From positions 9,734,001 to 9,798,000 of the forward strand of contig OX579641.1 in assembly GCA_951230915.1 (NCBI GenBank): 64,000 nt of DNA, given 5' to 3'. The translations under genes and the position numbers were made by a program. Under the pieces are notes generated by a model that worked only from the letters and a program-made list of their open reading frames with translations, was not told the origin of the DNA and searched no databases. Shown here in pieces: positions 22,819 through 34,253 of the stretch (its first letter is position 1; every line of letters starts with the position of its first letter). Origin of the DNA: Antitrichia curtipendula. Taxonomy: Eukaryota > Streptophyta > Bryopsida > Hypnales > Leucodontaceae.

Positions 22819-23974
22819 CACTAGAAGAAATTGCAACTACACTATGCAACTAGTTTTTTTAGTTGCATAGGACATTTGTGATTGGTTTGCGATTAGTGAT
22901 AATTTGGAGACTTGTAGTTGCAGTGGACACCCTAAAATCTAAAAAAAAGATGTAGCAATTGCAATAGTCACGCCTCGTATGTCTCATTTGCGACTTGTTT
23001 GCGACTTGTAGATTTGTAGATTTTAAAATATTAATCTCAATGATTTGTAGATTTTAAAATTTCATATCTACCTTTGTCTAGATTTTTGAATTTCAAATCT
23101 ATTTTTTTCTAGATTTCAAAATTTCAGATCTACTTTCTTCCAAGATTTCAAAAATTCAAATATTAGTATTTAACAAATTTCATTGGTTTAAGATACCTTA
23201 AAACTTCATAGATTTTAAAATTTCTTGGATTTTAAATATTTTTTGATTTCCATAGATTGTAGAAATCTATATTCTATAGAAATCTACAAATTATAAAATC
23301 TATAAATTGTAGAAGTCTCAGAATTCTATCAACAAAATTCATTGCAAAAGACTACAACAACTTGTAAGTCTTATATGTCCAATCTAATGGTACTCTTTAC
23401 AATTGGTATCGAACAATTGATGTAAGACAAATGAAAATGAACTTTAGAAGCAACTAGGAAACAACTAGAAACCAACTAAGAAACAATTAGTGTATGACTT
23501 AAGAGCAACTAGGAAACAACTAGCTTCACTAAGTTTAGAAAATTCAATTTTTTTGTTGATTTGGTCGCATTCATTTGGTTCACTTTTCTATTGATTTCTA
23601 TTCAAAGCAAAAAATTATTCTCCAAATCAATAAAAAAGTGAATCAAATCTATGCAACCAAATCAATAGAAAAGCTGAATTTTCTAGTACTGCAGGAAACG
23701 TCTATAAAACAACTAGTGTACGACTAGAAAGCGACTAGGAAACAACTATGGTCATTTTACAGTTGCAATCTTTTCCTAGTTGTTTCCTAGTCGTTTTTTG
23801 CAACTATAGATTGATTGCTTTGCAACTAAAACAATGTACAAATGTTGTAAAACAATGACATAAAACAATTACATTAGATTTGTTGCTAATAGAAAGGTTT
23901 ACAATTGCAAGATAGTTGTATAGGACACTAGTTGCATAGTAGTTGGTTGTGCCAGATATGTTTTTCTTCTAGTG
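22819..23974. mobile_element. Non-autonomous CACTA-type element, 1156 bp, TSD TGA
   Basis: Perfect 12-bp terminal inverted repeats CACTAGAAGAAA...TTTCTTCTAGTG (left 22819, right end 23974) flanked by TGA on both sides (22816-22818, 23975-23977). The subterminal parts carry many copies, in both directions, of words like CTAGGAAACAACTAG and GTTGTTTCCTAGT, the kind of transposase-binding arrays known in En/Spm elements. No transposase ORF. It sits exactly after the catalytic GAID codons of the Harbinger transposase. Confidence 0.9.
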
Positions 23975-24640
23975 TGATGGCATACATGTTTCAATTTTGA
24001 AGCCCCGCCATATTCCATCATATTATTATTTTTTAAAATCCAGTGGTTATACTTTGAGCTGCCAAACAATTGTGGACAACGAAAAACTGTTTCTTGGATT
24101 TGTATCTAGGAATGCCAAGCTCAACTAGCGATTCATGAGTGCTCAAGTGGTCATCATTATACAATTTGGCAATGCACAACAATTTGTTTGTAGATTGCCA
24201 TGATGTGGAAGGTTTTTCTCCTCACTTTCCTTGACTTATGGTTCCTCACCAAATTCAATTGTCACATTCAATTGTATGTAGTGGAGTATCTCTTTAATAG
24301 AAAGCTTTGTAAAGGCTAATGTGTCATCAAAAATGCATTTGGAATCTTGAAGCAAGCCTTTAGGGAATTGCTCACAAAATCTGATTTGGACGTCGCTTTT
24401 TTACTAGATGTGATTCTATGTTGTGCAATTTTGCATAACAAGTTGTTGGGTCAATTCGACAAGGAGGTTGAAAACTTCCTTCAAACTTTATGAAATGAAG
24501 GTTTTCATAGTGAAGTGATGGATGATGGTGCAAGTGGAGATGACAATGGAGACAAAAATTATGGTAGAGATGCAATGCCAGAGACAACAACTACATTACT
24601 AACATGAAAAAAAGAAGACTTCTCGGAGTTCACCTTAGCT

Positions 24641-25030
24641 AGCAAAGGCAGATGCATTTATAAATGTGTAAGTGAAACCGTCTTTCATGCACTTCATTTG
24701 CCTTTCATTTTCAAAGTTTTGAATAAATGCGATCCATTACACATTACAAGTTCTCAAGTGTAAAAATTGGGCAAAGAATAATGATTGTTGACCAAATGCT
24801 AATGAACAATAATATCTTGAATTCATGTCAAATGTCATTTTTAATTTCAATTTTTGTCTCATTACATGCAACAAAAGAGAAACAAAAATACTCTTGAATT
24901 TCAAAAGACATTATCTTTTAATAACTCTAAGTGGTTGGTTGACAGGGAGGCTACAACAATACCAAAGCATTGAAAGCCTACTATGTACAAACAAAGGCCA
25001 CCCAACAATGTCCATCATGCTTTTCTAGTA
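24641..25030. other. Spacer between the convergent Harbinger ORFs
   Basis: AT-rich, no domain. It lies tail-to-tail between the transposase (plus) and the Myb-like gene (minus). Confidence 0.4.
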
Positions 25031-25477
25031 CTAAGGTAAACCAACCTATTGTGGTCAGAATTTCGAATTTGCCCTCATGCCATTGCTGAAAATTTTCAAA
25101 TTTTTTCTCACTCAAAGATAAGTGTGAGAAATAGTGAGAGCAATTGAAATTTTATTTTTCAGACAAAGTGTGAATTAGTTATGTATTTTTGAAGTGATCT
25201 TCCCAACACGGTCCACAAGCTGCCCTATAACCAACAAAAAGTGTATCCAATATGCTCATCTTAATCACCTAAAGTGGTCACAATAATTTCTAATGTGGAA
25301 TGCCATAAAAAATCACTTCCTACAATGATTTACACTGAAAAAATTGGGTGTTCCTAATGAGGTCACTAATCACTCCATAGGTGTCAGGTTAGATATTGAT
25401 TGTGATTTGAAAAACCATCATGGGGTCATAAGATGTCCACTATGGGTCATCTGATCATAATGGGCTGGTTTACCTTA
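25031..25477. mobile_element. TIR element with CTAAGGTAAACCA termini, about 447 bp
   Basis: Left CTAAGGTAAACCAACCTATT pairs with the right end AATGGGCTGGTTTACCTTAT; the match continues through TGTGGTCAGA / TCTGATCATA. It abuts and probably truncates the C-terminal end of the Myb-like gene. A lone matching end (CCATAATGGGGTGGTTTACC) is at 54598-54622. Confidence 0.6.
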
Positions 25478-27841
25478 TCATTTTCTTGGTCAGGAAGGTT
25501 TGTGACTGAATAAAGGAAGTCCGGTTGCTAATTTCTTTGACGTATAGGGAGTTCGTTGTGCGGTAGATGATCTTTGGTTGGTGTATCTTGAAGGTCATCA
25601 TCTTCATGTCATTTGGCATTACAGTACTGCCATGGCCATAGATAGGTAGTAGCTGGAGATGCTCCAAGCCTTTTATAGTAAGTACTTCTCTTGTTTCATG
25701 TGGTGAGCTTTGCATTTTGGGGTTGCTACTTTTCGTCAAGCTTTTGCCAAGCACGGTGGACTGATAAGAAAGGCAATTTACAATGTCACCTTGCTTGAGA
25801 ATTGATAACCGTGCATTTTCATTGGCTGCCATTGTATTTTCATATAAATGTCAATCCTTCTCATGTTGGTATACTATAAAAAAAACATGGTAAAAAGAAC
25901 CGCACTCAAAATTGAGTGCGGTTCTTTTTGCCACGTTTTTGTGCACACGAGCGTAGTAGATTTGCAACTTCTTTTGCAATTTCTGACTAAAATTTAAAAA
26001 AATTTGGAGCATATAGTATAATGTTAGAAAGGTCTTTAAAATACCTTTCCAATGGTATATCATACACCCCAAAATTCAAAAAATTGCAGTCGAGAATTGC
26101 AAAAGAAGATGATTGCGCGCGTAGTGGGCTTGCAAAAAAATGTGGCAAAAAATATTGCACTCGATTTTGAGTGCAATTTTTTTACCATGTTTTGCTGTAG
26201 TGGTAAGTCATTTGTTCACTGAATAGTTTGAGTTGAACTTTGATTTTGGAGCACTCTAGAGCTTGGCTAGACTCCGCAATGACATGCATTTGCTTTGCTT
26301 TAACTAGTCCAATAGCCTTGGTGACCTCCGCTATTATGGTATGCCCCAAAATAGTCTTCCTCTTTACCGTTGTGTTTCCTAGATGCCTTCCAAGAGAGTA
26401 CAATGATGTGTCTGATGAACTAATCACTTGTGGAATAATGCATGCGGGGAGAACAAGTTGTACTTTGGAAAGTAGTGTGCCTCCTAAGACTAATGGTTGA
26501 ATTGTAGGGCCAATTGTGGAGGATGATGTCTGTGGGGAGCGTGGAGGGGTGCTATGCGTTGTGCTTTCACTTGGCACTGTTTCAGCTTCCTCTGTCGCAG
26601 CCAACTCCATGGGATCTTTGGTTATAGGATCGTTGGTGTTGTCCTTTTGAAGTTGTTGTGCACATTCATTCGGTCTGTAGTTGTCGTCTTTGGGTGCAAG
26701 TAGGTCCCTCACATGAGGCGGTTGAATTTGTAGACGAGTGCCGTACCAGTTGTCCATTGCAGTGAAAATTTCTTGTGCAAACTGTTTTGGCAAATCTTCA
26801 TTTTCTTGTTGAGCAGAAGACAAGTCATAGTAGTCAGGGACATTCCTCCCGGTTTGATGAAAGTAGTCCAAAATGCGTTTATACTCTAGCAAGATGAGGT
26901 TCCACTTAGCCTTGCATTCTACCCCGTCACGAAAATAAGGTGACAACCAACACACATGACATCTTGCAAAATTCGCGGCCACTTAATAGTATCATGTGTC
27001 ATTAGCTCTCGTGCATCTACCACATCCTCCTCTTGCAAGAACATTTCTTATTTAGAAGCTATGAGTGCTAAAATCTCATTTTGTAGCCAATTAGGACCTT
27101 GATCTTTCTTTGCTCTTTTGTTGTTGTTGGTAGATGCAGAGGGAGCCATGGGTGTAGGTTGGGGATTGCTTGGAGAGACGAGTCCATTTATCATGGGTCA
27201 ATTTTGTTGAAAACTTGGAAGTGTTATGGTCCCCGTGCAAGAAATGCATAACAATGGTTAGTAAAGCCATGTGCAAGAGACTATATAATCTGCAGGTCAC
27301 ATGGGCAGTTCTACATGGAGGAAGTACACCGCCCATTTTAAAATCAGATGTGTCATCTGAACCAACTTAACCAACTTGAACACACCTTGAACTATAAGTG
27401 CTTGAACTTTACGTCTATTATTTTTTAAATTTTACTATTTGTTCTTATTGGCGCATCAAAGTTTGTTTGTGTTGTATGCAGGTGAAGTGTCTACAATGAG
27501 AGGAAAAGATGACAAATAAAGTCAGCTTTTGACTGTTGTAAAACTCTAAAACACAACTATGTCATGATATTCAATTTGAGCAAATTCTCATTCAAGCATA
27601 GGAATGTATTTGTCTTATGTGCACATTTGCTTGTTACTATGGCAATTTTGGGCAAAAAGAATGAAATAAAGTTGAAGAAGGTATACAAACTAACTACATG
27701 ATGCAACTTCTAAGTTTATTGAAGGAATTTGTGTGCTAGAAGAACATACTCACCATTAAGTGGCATGCATGTAGGGTAGAGAGGCATCACCATAGGACTA
27801 ATTGGAGAGTTGTAACGATTGGCATCTAGTCGGTTCTCCAT
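25478..27841 (-). pseudogene. Myb/SANT-like (trihelix) protein, second ORF of the PIF/Harbinger unit, interrupted
   Basis: Minus-strand parts: 27841-27754, an opening exon (MENRLDANRYNSPISPM, donor AATG|GTGAGT); 27149 onward, MAPSAS, KRAKKDQGPNWLQNEILALI, stop, then DARELMTHDTIKWPRI; after a frameshift near 26960, LSPYFRDGVECKAKWNLILLEYKRILDYF, NVPDYYDLSS, IFTAMDNWYG and RDLLAPKDDNYRP; a Ser/Thr/Pro-rich linker; and a helical C-terminal part ending SEQMTY. A 331-bp MITE follows at 25872-26202. After it comes a continuation, MAANENARLSILKQGDIVNCL. The trihelix signature is W..EEILALI...W..I...P..RDG..CK.KW. Known: PIF/Harbinger elements encode such a Myb-like DNA-binding partner of the transposase. 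Stops and frameshifts show it is dead. Intron between 27754 and about 27.2 kb is inferred. Confidence 0.75.
25872..26202. mobile_element. 331-bp CACTA-type MITE, TSD GTA
   Basis: Left TACTATAAAAAAAACATGGT, right (reverse complement) CACTACAGCAAAACATGGTA; GTA on both sides (25869-25871, 26203-26205). Near the left end is a perfect small hairpin, AAAAAGAACCGCACTCAA with its complement (about 25890-25930), and a diverged copy of it lies at the right end. Removing the element rejoins SEQMTY to QHEKD in the Myb-like gene, followed shortly by a stop. Same family as the 78-bp hairpin at 20315. Confidence 0.85.
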
Positions 27842-28288
27842 TACAAGGGTTCTCTGCAATTCTAGGGAGAACCTTGACCCAAAAATCAAACCCAAACTAA
27901 ATATTTTGTGTTGAAGAGTTGTAGACAATATTTTTGTCTCACAAATGCATGAAAATATATTTGTAGGCACTAAAAAAAAATTGAATGGCCACATATAGTT
28001 GGGGGAAGGCAAAAATAAGACAATGCATTCCAAACATTTCATAATTGGAATGAAGTGCATGACCAAATATACAGAGGGTGGAGCTTGAAATATATGACAA
28101 TGCATAGGTAGCTCTTGCCTATCATATGTGCATGCAAGAATGTGAAGGGAAACTTTAAAAATTTCCAAAGTTTAATGCAACAAACGTACCTCAACAGATG
28201 TGGTCGATGTTGTGCAAGTTTGAGTTGATCACAAACGAGGGCAAGACGTCCACTTATTCAGTAGTAGATTGGAGCCGCCTCTTGTAAG
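27842..28288. other. Unassigned DNA upstream of the Myb-like gene
   Basis: Would be promoter of the Harbinger Myb-like ORF if the first exon is right. A long minus-strand frame across 28168-27842 is probably fortuitous upstream of the ATG at 27841. No element terminus was recognised. Confidence 0.3.
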
Positions 28289-28465
28289 TAGGGTTGTTCG
28301 GACGTCCGGACGTCTCGTGATAGGTGGACTTTATCGTCTACCTGGCAATCCGCTCATCGCCAAGCCATCTGTCCACCCGTCCGTTGGACATTGAGGTTTT
28401 TTGCGTCTAGACTTTCGATTTTTGGACGTGATTTTTTTTTTGGATGTAGCGATTTGTCAACCCTA
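28289..28465. mobile_element. Small hAT-type MITE, about 177 bp
   Basis: TAGGGTTG at the left and CAACCCTA at the right are inverted termini of hAT type. Just inside is the palindrome CGGACGTCCGGACG. Related to the element at 35070-35507, which has the same ends and GGACGT words. An 8-bp target duplication is only partly matched (CTTGTAAG versus CCTATGAG), so the insertion is old. Confidence 0.55.
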
Positions 28466-29445
28466 CCTATGAGTGCCCAATTCGTCACTTGGGACCTTCT
28501 CTTTCCTTTTTTGTTTGTTAGTATTTTGAATGTCATTTATTATACAAAAAGACCTAAAAAGAGTGTAAAGCCAAAATAGGTAAGTCACATGCCATTATAG
28601 TATTTGGTCATAATTAGCTTGTTTTTTCTAGAACATTACCTGAGTCCCATATGTAAATAGGATAGAAACCTAAAATTTGTACATATTATAGTCATTTAGT
28701 AGAATTGTCCCAAATTGGCTAAACCTTCCTTGCATGTGATAGAACATGGTTAAATTGGTCCAAGGGAACATATGTAAGAACCCTAAGTCAATCCTAGAGA
28801 GAGGTTTCAATTTTTCTATTGTATCGACAAAATAGCAGAAACCTCAATTGTTAGCATATAGGTGAAGAAAATTGAAGATGGACCAGAAGAGGGCATCTAC
28901 AACATAAGTACGGTGGTTCTAAGCAGAAACACGCTAAGAGTCCAACAACAAAGTCGATTTGCAAAGATTCCCCTCTATGTGAAAATTTTTTTGTTCACCA
29001 AAAATTAAAGGAGATAGCGGGATTTGATTATCCTTCTTCTAATGTGCAAAATAAAAATTTGGGCTTGCAAATCTTTTGTAGAATTATATGGGAGGTTCTT
29101 TAAAAAGTTCCAAAATTTTCTGGTAGTCAGAAGATATTCTTCCGGATGACCAACCGCCAAATTCCATGATGATGAATTCATGGAAATTGTCAAGGGTGCA
29201 AAAAATCTCACTAAAAATCAAAATAGTTTCTTTTATGCTAATCATATGATCCACCAAGTTTTAAGACATTTCAAAAGCCAGAAGAACTGGCAAGATTCTC
29301 CCAAGACCAACAATTTTGAAGATTACGGTGGAGTTGACCAACATATCAAGAGCATACAAAGTTGGAATGGGACCCAAATTAGGTCTTTTCTTACTCCCTC
29401 ACACCTACTTAAGACCCTAGGCTAGTTACTTTCTACATAGAAGTC
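28466..29445. other. Unassigned DNA
   Basis: Short open frames on both strands carry no domain. No repeats with clear ends were seen. Confidence 0.35.
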
Positions 29446-29449
29446 AACC

Positions 29450-29701
29450 AAGGTCATATTTGTTATATTGAGACTTTTTGCAATCTCATTTTTATCCTCG
29501 GCTTGAGGATAAACTACTTTATCTCTTTACTAATATTTTTTTATGAACAGGTAACAACACCTTTTAGAATTTCATTATAGAATCACTTTTTTAGCATTAT
29601 TTATTTTTGATTTCAATTACTATTTTTTTAAATGTATTTTCTAATAACTAGCATTTTATCTCAAAATCTACAAAAAGTCTCACTATAATAAATATGGCCT
29701 T
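29450..29701. mobile_element. About 252-bp TIR element, copy 2 (AAGGTCATATT family), flanked by AACC
   Basis: AAGGTCATATTTGTTATATT at the left and AATATGGCCTT at the right are inverted ends. AACC lies on each side (29446-29449 and 29702-29705) as a likely target duplication. Collinear with 10996-11248 in the same orientation, including the internal palindrome TCCTCG(G/A)CT(T/C)GAGGA. Confidence 0.7.
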
Positions 29702-29705
29702 AACC

Positions 29706-31200
29706 TCCAAAAGTTGGTTTATTAACCTTTGGGGAGTTTAAGTTGACGCTAGCTTTTGATACTTTTTAATGTAAAAAAAAGGGATAGAGGGCTATTTCAG
29801 ACAAAAAATGGCCTTCTAAATCCAATGGTGCAATCCGTTTGTGATTTGGAGTCTTTCTTCAAAAGTTAGAGTTTAGGTTCAACATAGAAAGTTAAAACTT
29901 GTAGATTCAAATGAAAATCTTAGTTCATAAAATTACCAAGTAGGAAAAGAGGGAGGGGGGAGTGCCCTTGGAAAAGTATATAAGGGCACTCATTTTCCTC
30001 TCAAAGCACCCCTCCAACCCTTTAGGTTCATTATTGAACTTTTGTTACAATAATTTGAGTCCATTTACTTGGATTTTGGCTATTGTGAGTCAAGTTGCCA
30101 AAATTGTGTGTTTTAGGAGCAACTTTTGTTTCAACGCAGTTGTTTTTTTAGCATTTTTTGAAGGACATTGGAGTCCCTTCAGAGCTTGTTATTTGCACTT
30201 GTATTTGTTGTGTTTTGTACTAACGTTTTAAGTTTGAGTGGTTTCTTAAGAGCTTTGTCCTAATCCTAGAGACACTCCCATTTGTACCTTGACAATGCCG
30301 CTTAGATGGGCCTTTAGTGTGAGTAGGTGAGGATTCTTTGTACTAACTTTACATTTTTTGTTGAAATATATTAACATAAGTTTGTACTAACTACCTCCCT
30401 TTCCATCAGTTTTTTTTTTTTTTTCGTTTCTTGTCCAATGCCTTGGTGGCATATTTTAAGAAATGCTTATGGATTATGTGGTTCCATTTGTGTTTTGGGG
30501 ATGCAACTGAAGGTGGCCTCTGAGTGGTGGATTTTGAAGTGAGGTGGCATTTTTTGGACTTTACGCAATTGAAGCATTGGCATTTGTTTTTTTCTGCATG
30601 GATTGAATTAGGCTTGCACATCCAAAAATTTATTGTCATTCAAGCAATATTAGCAATTTTCAACATAGGGGCAAGGCATCCACAACATGAAAAAAGAATT
30701 CCAATTGGCAACAAGGATTTCTATGTGAATGAAATCATGAACCAAAAAACAAAGTATATTGGAAAAAGAGTACACATTTACAATGCTTGAATGGAAACAA
30801 GAAACGGAAATCATTAAAAATTCTATACATTGAAACACATTCCCGCATCTCTATCATGCAAAGCCTTGGACAATTAGACATGCACAACACAAAACACAAT
30901 CCGACACCCAAGTAAGAATTTGTCCACATTAAGATCAGTACATGTCTTTCATAAATCTACATTTCAGAAACATGGTAATCCCGTACAAAGTTTTGGACCT
31001 GCAAAAGAAAATACACACTCCGACGCCCAAATAAGAAACTGTACTCATTCAAATCATTTCAAGCAATGGGGGATGAAAGTCAGGAATGCTTACCAAAAAT
31101 TGGCGATACAACAAAGTAGCTAGAGTACATTGAAAGATCTGAAGTACTCATAGTTCACCACATTAGAAGTAATGTACAAAAACATAAAGAAGAACAAAGC
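29706..31200. other. Unassigned DNA, LTR-like stretch with TATA motif near 29.97 kb
   Basis: GTATATAAGGGCACTCATTTTCCTC (TATATAA at about 29976) after a purine-rich run and before a transcribed-looking CT-rich leader resembles the promoter part of an LTR or a leader. No matching second LTR is in the window, so this is a suggestion only. The rest to 31.2 kb holds a T run at 30409-30424 and no recognised gene. Confidence 0.25.
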
Positions 31201-31996
31201 TTCATTGAATGCATATGATGGGTAAAACAGATTCCATGACCATGCACGGATGATGGAAACAAAAGCGCCCTGTGTAGAAAGCACCATCTGAACATCTCAC
31301 TAGCAACTCAATCACCATGCATGGATGAGAATTGCAACACTACGCAAAGCTACTACCACGCCCAGCTAAAAGAAGAACTTTCTACCCTGACACTCCATAT
31401 CGTTGTCGCTCAGTTGACCTCAGCCACTGTTGGAAACAATCTTCATACGGGAATGTGCTCAAAGTATACACCTGTTGCGCCTTCATACCAACAACGGCCA
31501 AGTTGGCATCCAACCAATTGCGAACTTTGTCTTTGAGAAACGTCAAGGCAGAAAAGCACCGTTCATCTTCCACAGAGCCCAACACATGGATCATTGCAAT
31601 TTCAGCGAGTTTCATGTACTCGCTAAAATTTGTGGCCAATGCGGAGTTAGAGTCAAGGGACCTCCAAAGCTTCGTCAGCAGATTCATAAGAAACGACGGC
31701 TCCATAGCGGTCATGGCATTCAAATCCGGATTGGAGCTAGTATTGGGGATAAACCACACCCAAGGCGTCCATGACTCCATCAACAAGGAATTGTGACTTG
31801 AGCTTGTCAATAAGCTACATGGCCGCATCTACAAGGGCCACAGTTAGGAATAAGTACTCCAAAATCAGAAATCACAGTATTTGACTAAAAAAAAGTGGCT
31901 TGCCATTACCTTCACCTGCTGCTACCTTTAAGGTGGTGGCCAAGCGGCCACCCAAAAAATAAATTGCAGAACAAGAAATACCTTACCACTTACCTG

Positions 31997-32100
31997 GAGC
32001 TCCTCGGCCGTAGCTACCTTTATTTGTGCTGGACCTCTTCGGCAAGAGCTACCTTTACCTACGCGGAACCTCCTCGGCACTGGCTACCTTCACCTACGCA
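31997..32100. repeat. Minisatellite, three 35-bp units
   Basis: Units begin GAGCTCCTCGG, GACCTCTTCGG and GAACCTCCTCGG, each followed by a variable five bases, GCTACCTT and TA/CACCTACGC-type ends. It lies in the hAT gene's second visible intron (between 32353 and about 31.83 kb). Confidence 0.65.
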
Positions 32101-33794
32101 ATGTGGTGTCTACACGGCCACCGAGCCCAAAAAAATACAAAATAAAGAAAGAAAAGCACACAAAATTGCACACATACTACTTAAAGCTATAAGCTGCTAC
32201 ATTTACCTTTACCTGCACAATGTAATGGCTCCAAAACCACACCAAAAAGACGAAATTGGAAAAGCAAAGATCATACCTTCTCACATATCGATTACCTTCA
32301 GTTGTAGCAATAGCCCTTCACATGCACAAATTGGTGGCCATAGGAGTACATACCTTTGCACTCATTCTTTACAGCCCTGACAATATCTACAAATGATTCG
32401 CGTGTCACAAACTAGCCCTCATGCACCGCAAACACGGTGTGATCTCCTGCACAGAAATCCACCTGCGAAATCTGGCCAGCGACGTTAAGGTCCATCAACA
32501 AGGCCACCCACTTCAGGTGGATTTGTCCATGTCTACATTGCTCAAATTAGTTAAAGGACCAAAATTCATCAGTCACAAACGCCTGCTCTGAATCAACATA
32601 AAATTTGTACAGCTCGCCCTAACACACATGTAGAGCTACGACAAAATTAGAAATGAAAACATCTCGCTTCTGGGCAAACAAGACCAGATGGTCGATGCTC
32701 TCTAGTAATGGCAACAAGCACATCATTCTCAAGACGACATATGGATCAATCAACTTGGACAACATGGCTTGCACCTTTGCCCGCATATGCTTCTGCATCA
32801 CAAACACAACGCATCAAAAAGTCAACTCACGCACTTGCAAGAGAAGCAAAGACAAGAAGAAGTAGAGTAAACTAAATGAAGTAGAGTCTTACCGTTTCCT
32901 TGTTGTTGTTTGCATCTACATCCATCTTCGCCACTGCAGAACGGTACTCACTCAATAGCCGCCTAAGGGGTTGGATCAAGGAAATCCAACGCGTGAATAC
33001 ATTTTTCAGAAATTTCAGGCCTTTTGTTTCCATCATCAATGCAAGGGCGTGGAACTCTGCAAACTTCTTTGAACTGGAAGCAAAGTAATTGTGACAAACT
33101 TTGAGCAAGTCCTCTATAGCTGACATGAGGTCCAAAGAAGACAACGTCTTGAATGCCAAGTTGCACTTGTGCGCCATACAGTGAACCCCTTGAGGAAACG
33201 GTGCATGCTTACTTTGTATTTGTTTAGTCACTCCACTCCTGTGACCCTGGAAAGTGGCAACTCCATCTGCGCCAAAGCAAATTAGCCTGCTTTCAATGGC
33301 GTCGGCGCCCAAGCTTGCCTACACACTCAATGCCGAAGTGATTAGAGCAGTCAAATTGTCAGCTGAAGCCCCTTCGGACTCCACTTTCTGTAACACTATG
33401 AGCATAGGCACGCGAGTCTAGTTCTGGACAACGTAACAATGCATTGCCACATAAGTGGAGTTGTCTATTGCAATAGTTTCATTAGCAGTCATTGCAAAGA
33501 ATTGGGCAGATTGGATAATTGCTTTTATTCTATCTTGTACAATTTGCCACATCTGAGCGGCCATGATCAAACCCGCTATCGTGCTGCAACTGCAGATACT
33601 ATGTAAAAATATATATATTTATGTTCTTTAGATGAGTTTGATATTTATAAAATAATGAAGGAAATGACATCATTCGGAGTAGCTTCAAGGTGACGCTTCC
33701 CGTTATCGTGATAAACAAACTATAAAGAGAAGAGTTCACTTGTGAGCTTCATCATATTTGAAGTTATTATTCTTGATTTCATTTAAGTCATACT

Positions 33795-34253
33795 GTGTTG
33801 AACTGGAGAGTTTTTTCTGAGTCTCAAGATGAAAAATCTCAATCGGAGCGTGAATTTGAGTTTCCTTTATCGCAACTGCCAGACCAACCTCAACTATCAT
33901 TGGGTCTGCCATTGCCACATGGGCGTCCATTAGATGAAGCTGGACCATCTCGACCACTGAAGCAACCTCGTGTGAAGAAACGATGGCACGAAAATCTTCA
34001 ACATGACGCTCGGGCACTGGTGATCTTGTTGCAGGTTGGATGCGTTGAGTCCAGCAGTCGTAACGTGACATTTGAAGGTTGTTTTGAAGGTTTAAACATC
34101 AACCAATATTATTGCATGGTCAAGCCTATTGAGGGAAGTCGTGGTCATCAACGATGGTTGGAAGGACCAGTTAATCCTTTAACTAAGGCGGATCGTGCCA
34201 ATTATATTGCTGCCACCATCAAACGCATTCTCAAGTTCTTGCAGATGGAGTGA
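33795..34253 (+). CDS. Unrecognised 152-aa ORF inside the hAT gene
   Basis: An uninterrupted plus-strand ORF, opposite to the surrounding hAT gene and inside the 2.5-kb block that splits it. The N-terminal third is Ser/Gln/Glu/Pro-rich (SQSEREFEFPLSQLPDQPQL), then a basic patch (KQPRVKKRWHENLQHD) that could be a nuclear signal, and a C-terminal part with NQYYCMVKPIEGSRGHQRW, KADRANYIAATIKRILKFL ending in a helix. No transmembrane segment. It matches no family I know. It could be a gag-like or accessory protein of an inserted element, or a retrocopy fragment. The start at 33795 is the first Met; an in-frame acceptor just before it (TTTAAG at 33786) leaves a spliced upstream exon possible. Confidence 0.4.
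   Translation: MLNWRVFSESQDEKSQSEREFEFPLSQLPDQPQLSLGLPLPHGRPLDEAGPSRPLKQPRVKKRWHENLQHDARALVILLQVGCVESSSRNVTFEGCFEGLNINQYYCMVKPIEGSRGHQRWLEGPVNPLTKADRANYIAATIKRILKFLQME

Larger units (their letters stand above)
20560..24640 (+). pseudogene. PIF/Harbinger transposase remnant 2 (ALP1/HARBI1-like), interrupted by three elements
   Basis: Segments of one transposase lie in order with mobile elements between them. 20588-20761: possible N-terminus (LYLEEEDSVNAFIDIVQNL). 21173-21278: FLVSEYDDTRWFEMFCMKK, FALADLL. 22540-22818: YRVAIPVV, CTLVKLTHGESLFICS, stop, MFAIGKSTVWSILRDVVHAI, then after a 1-base shift ANLCGLPIVVGAID. 23978-24600: GIHVSIL, SSGYTLSCQTIVDNEKLFL, NAFGILKQAFREL, CCAILHNKLLGQ. Reading across the two inner insertions, with one copy of each target duplication, keeps the frame (ADLL/TLHV and GAID/GIHV). 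The second catalytic Asp region (about 24150-24290) is degraded, so it is inactive. Known: plant PIF/Harbinger transposases and their domesticated relatives (ALP1) share the LTHG.S...GKSTV...GAIDG...NAFGILK signature. It faces the Myb-like partner at 25.5-27.9 kb. Confidence 0.85.

Noticed and set aside
27716..28168. 150-aa minus-strand protein
   Set aside because: Only the last part (from ATG at 27841) fits the Myb-like gene's first exon; the upstream part looks like untranslated DNA.
29962..30231. LTR retrotransposon promoter at the TATATAAGG motif
   Set aside because: Only suggestive; no paired LTR, primer-binding site or polypurine tract was found, so it is kept as a comment only.
33795..34071. 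Minus-strand open frame opposite the 152-aa ORF as a gene
   Set aside because: It is antisense to the longer plus-strand ORF and has no recognisable motif.
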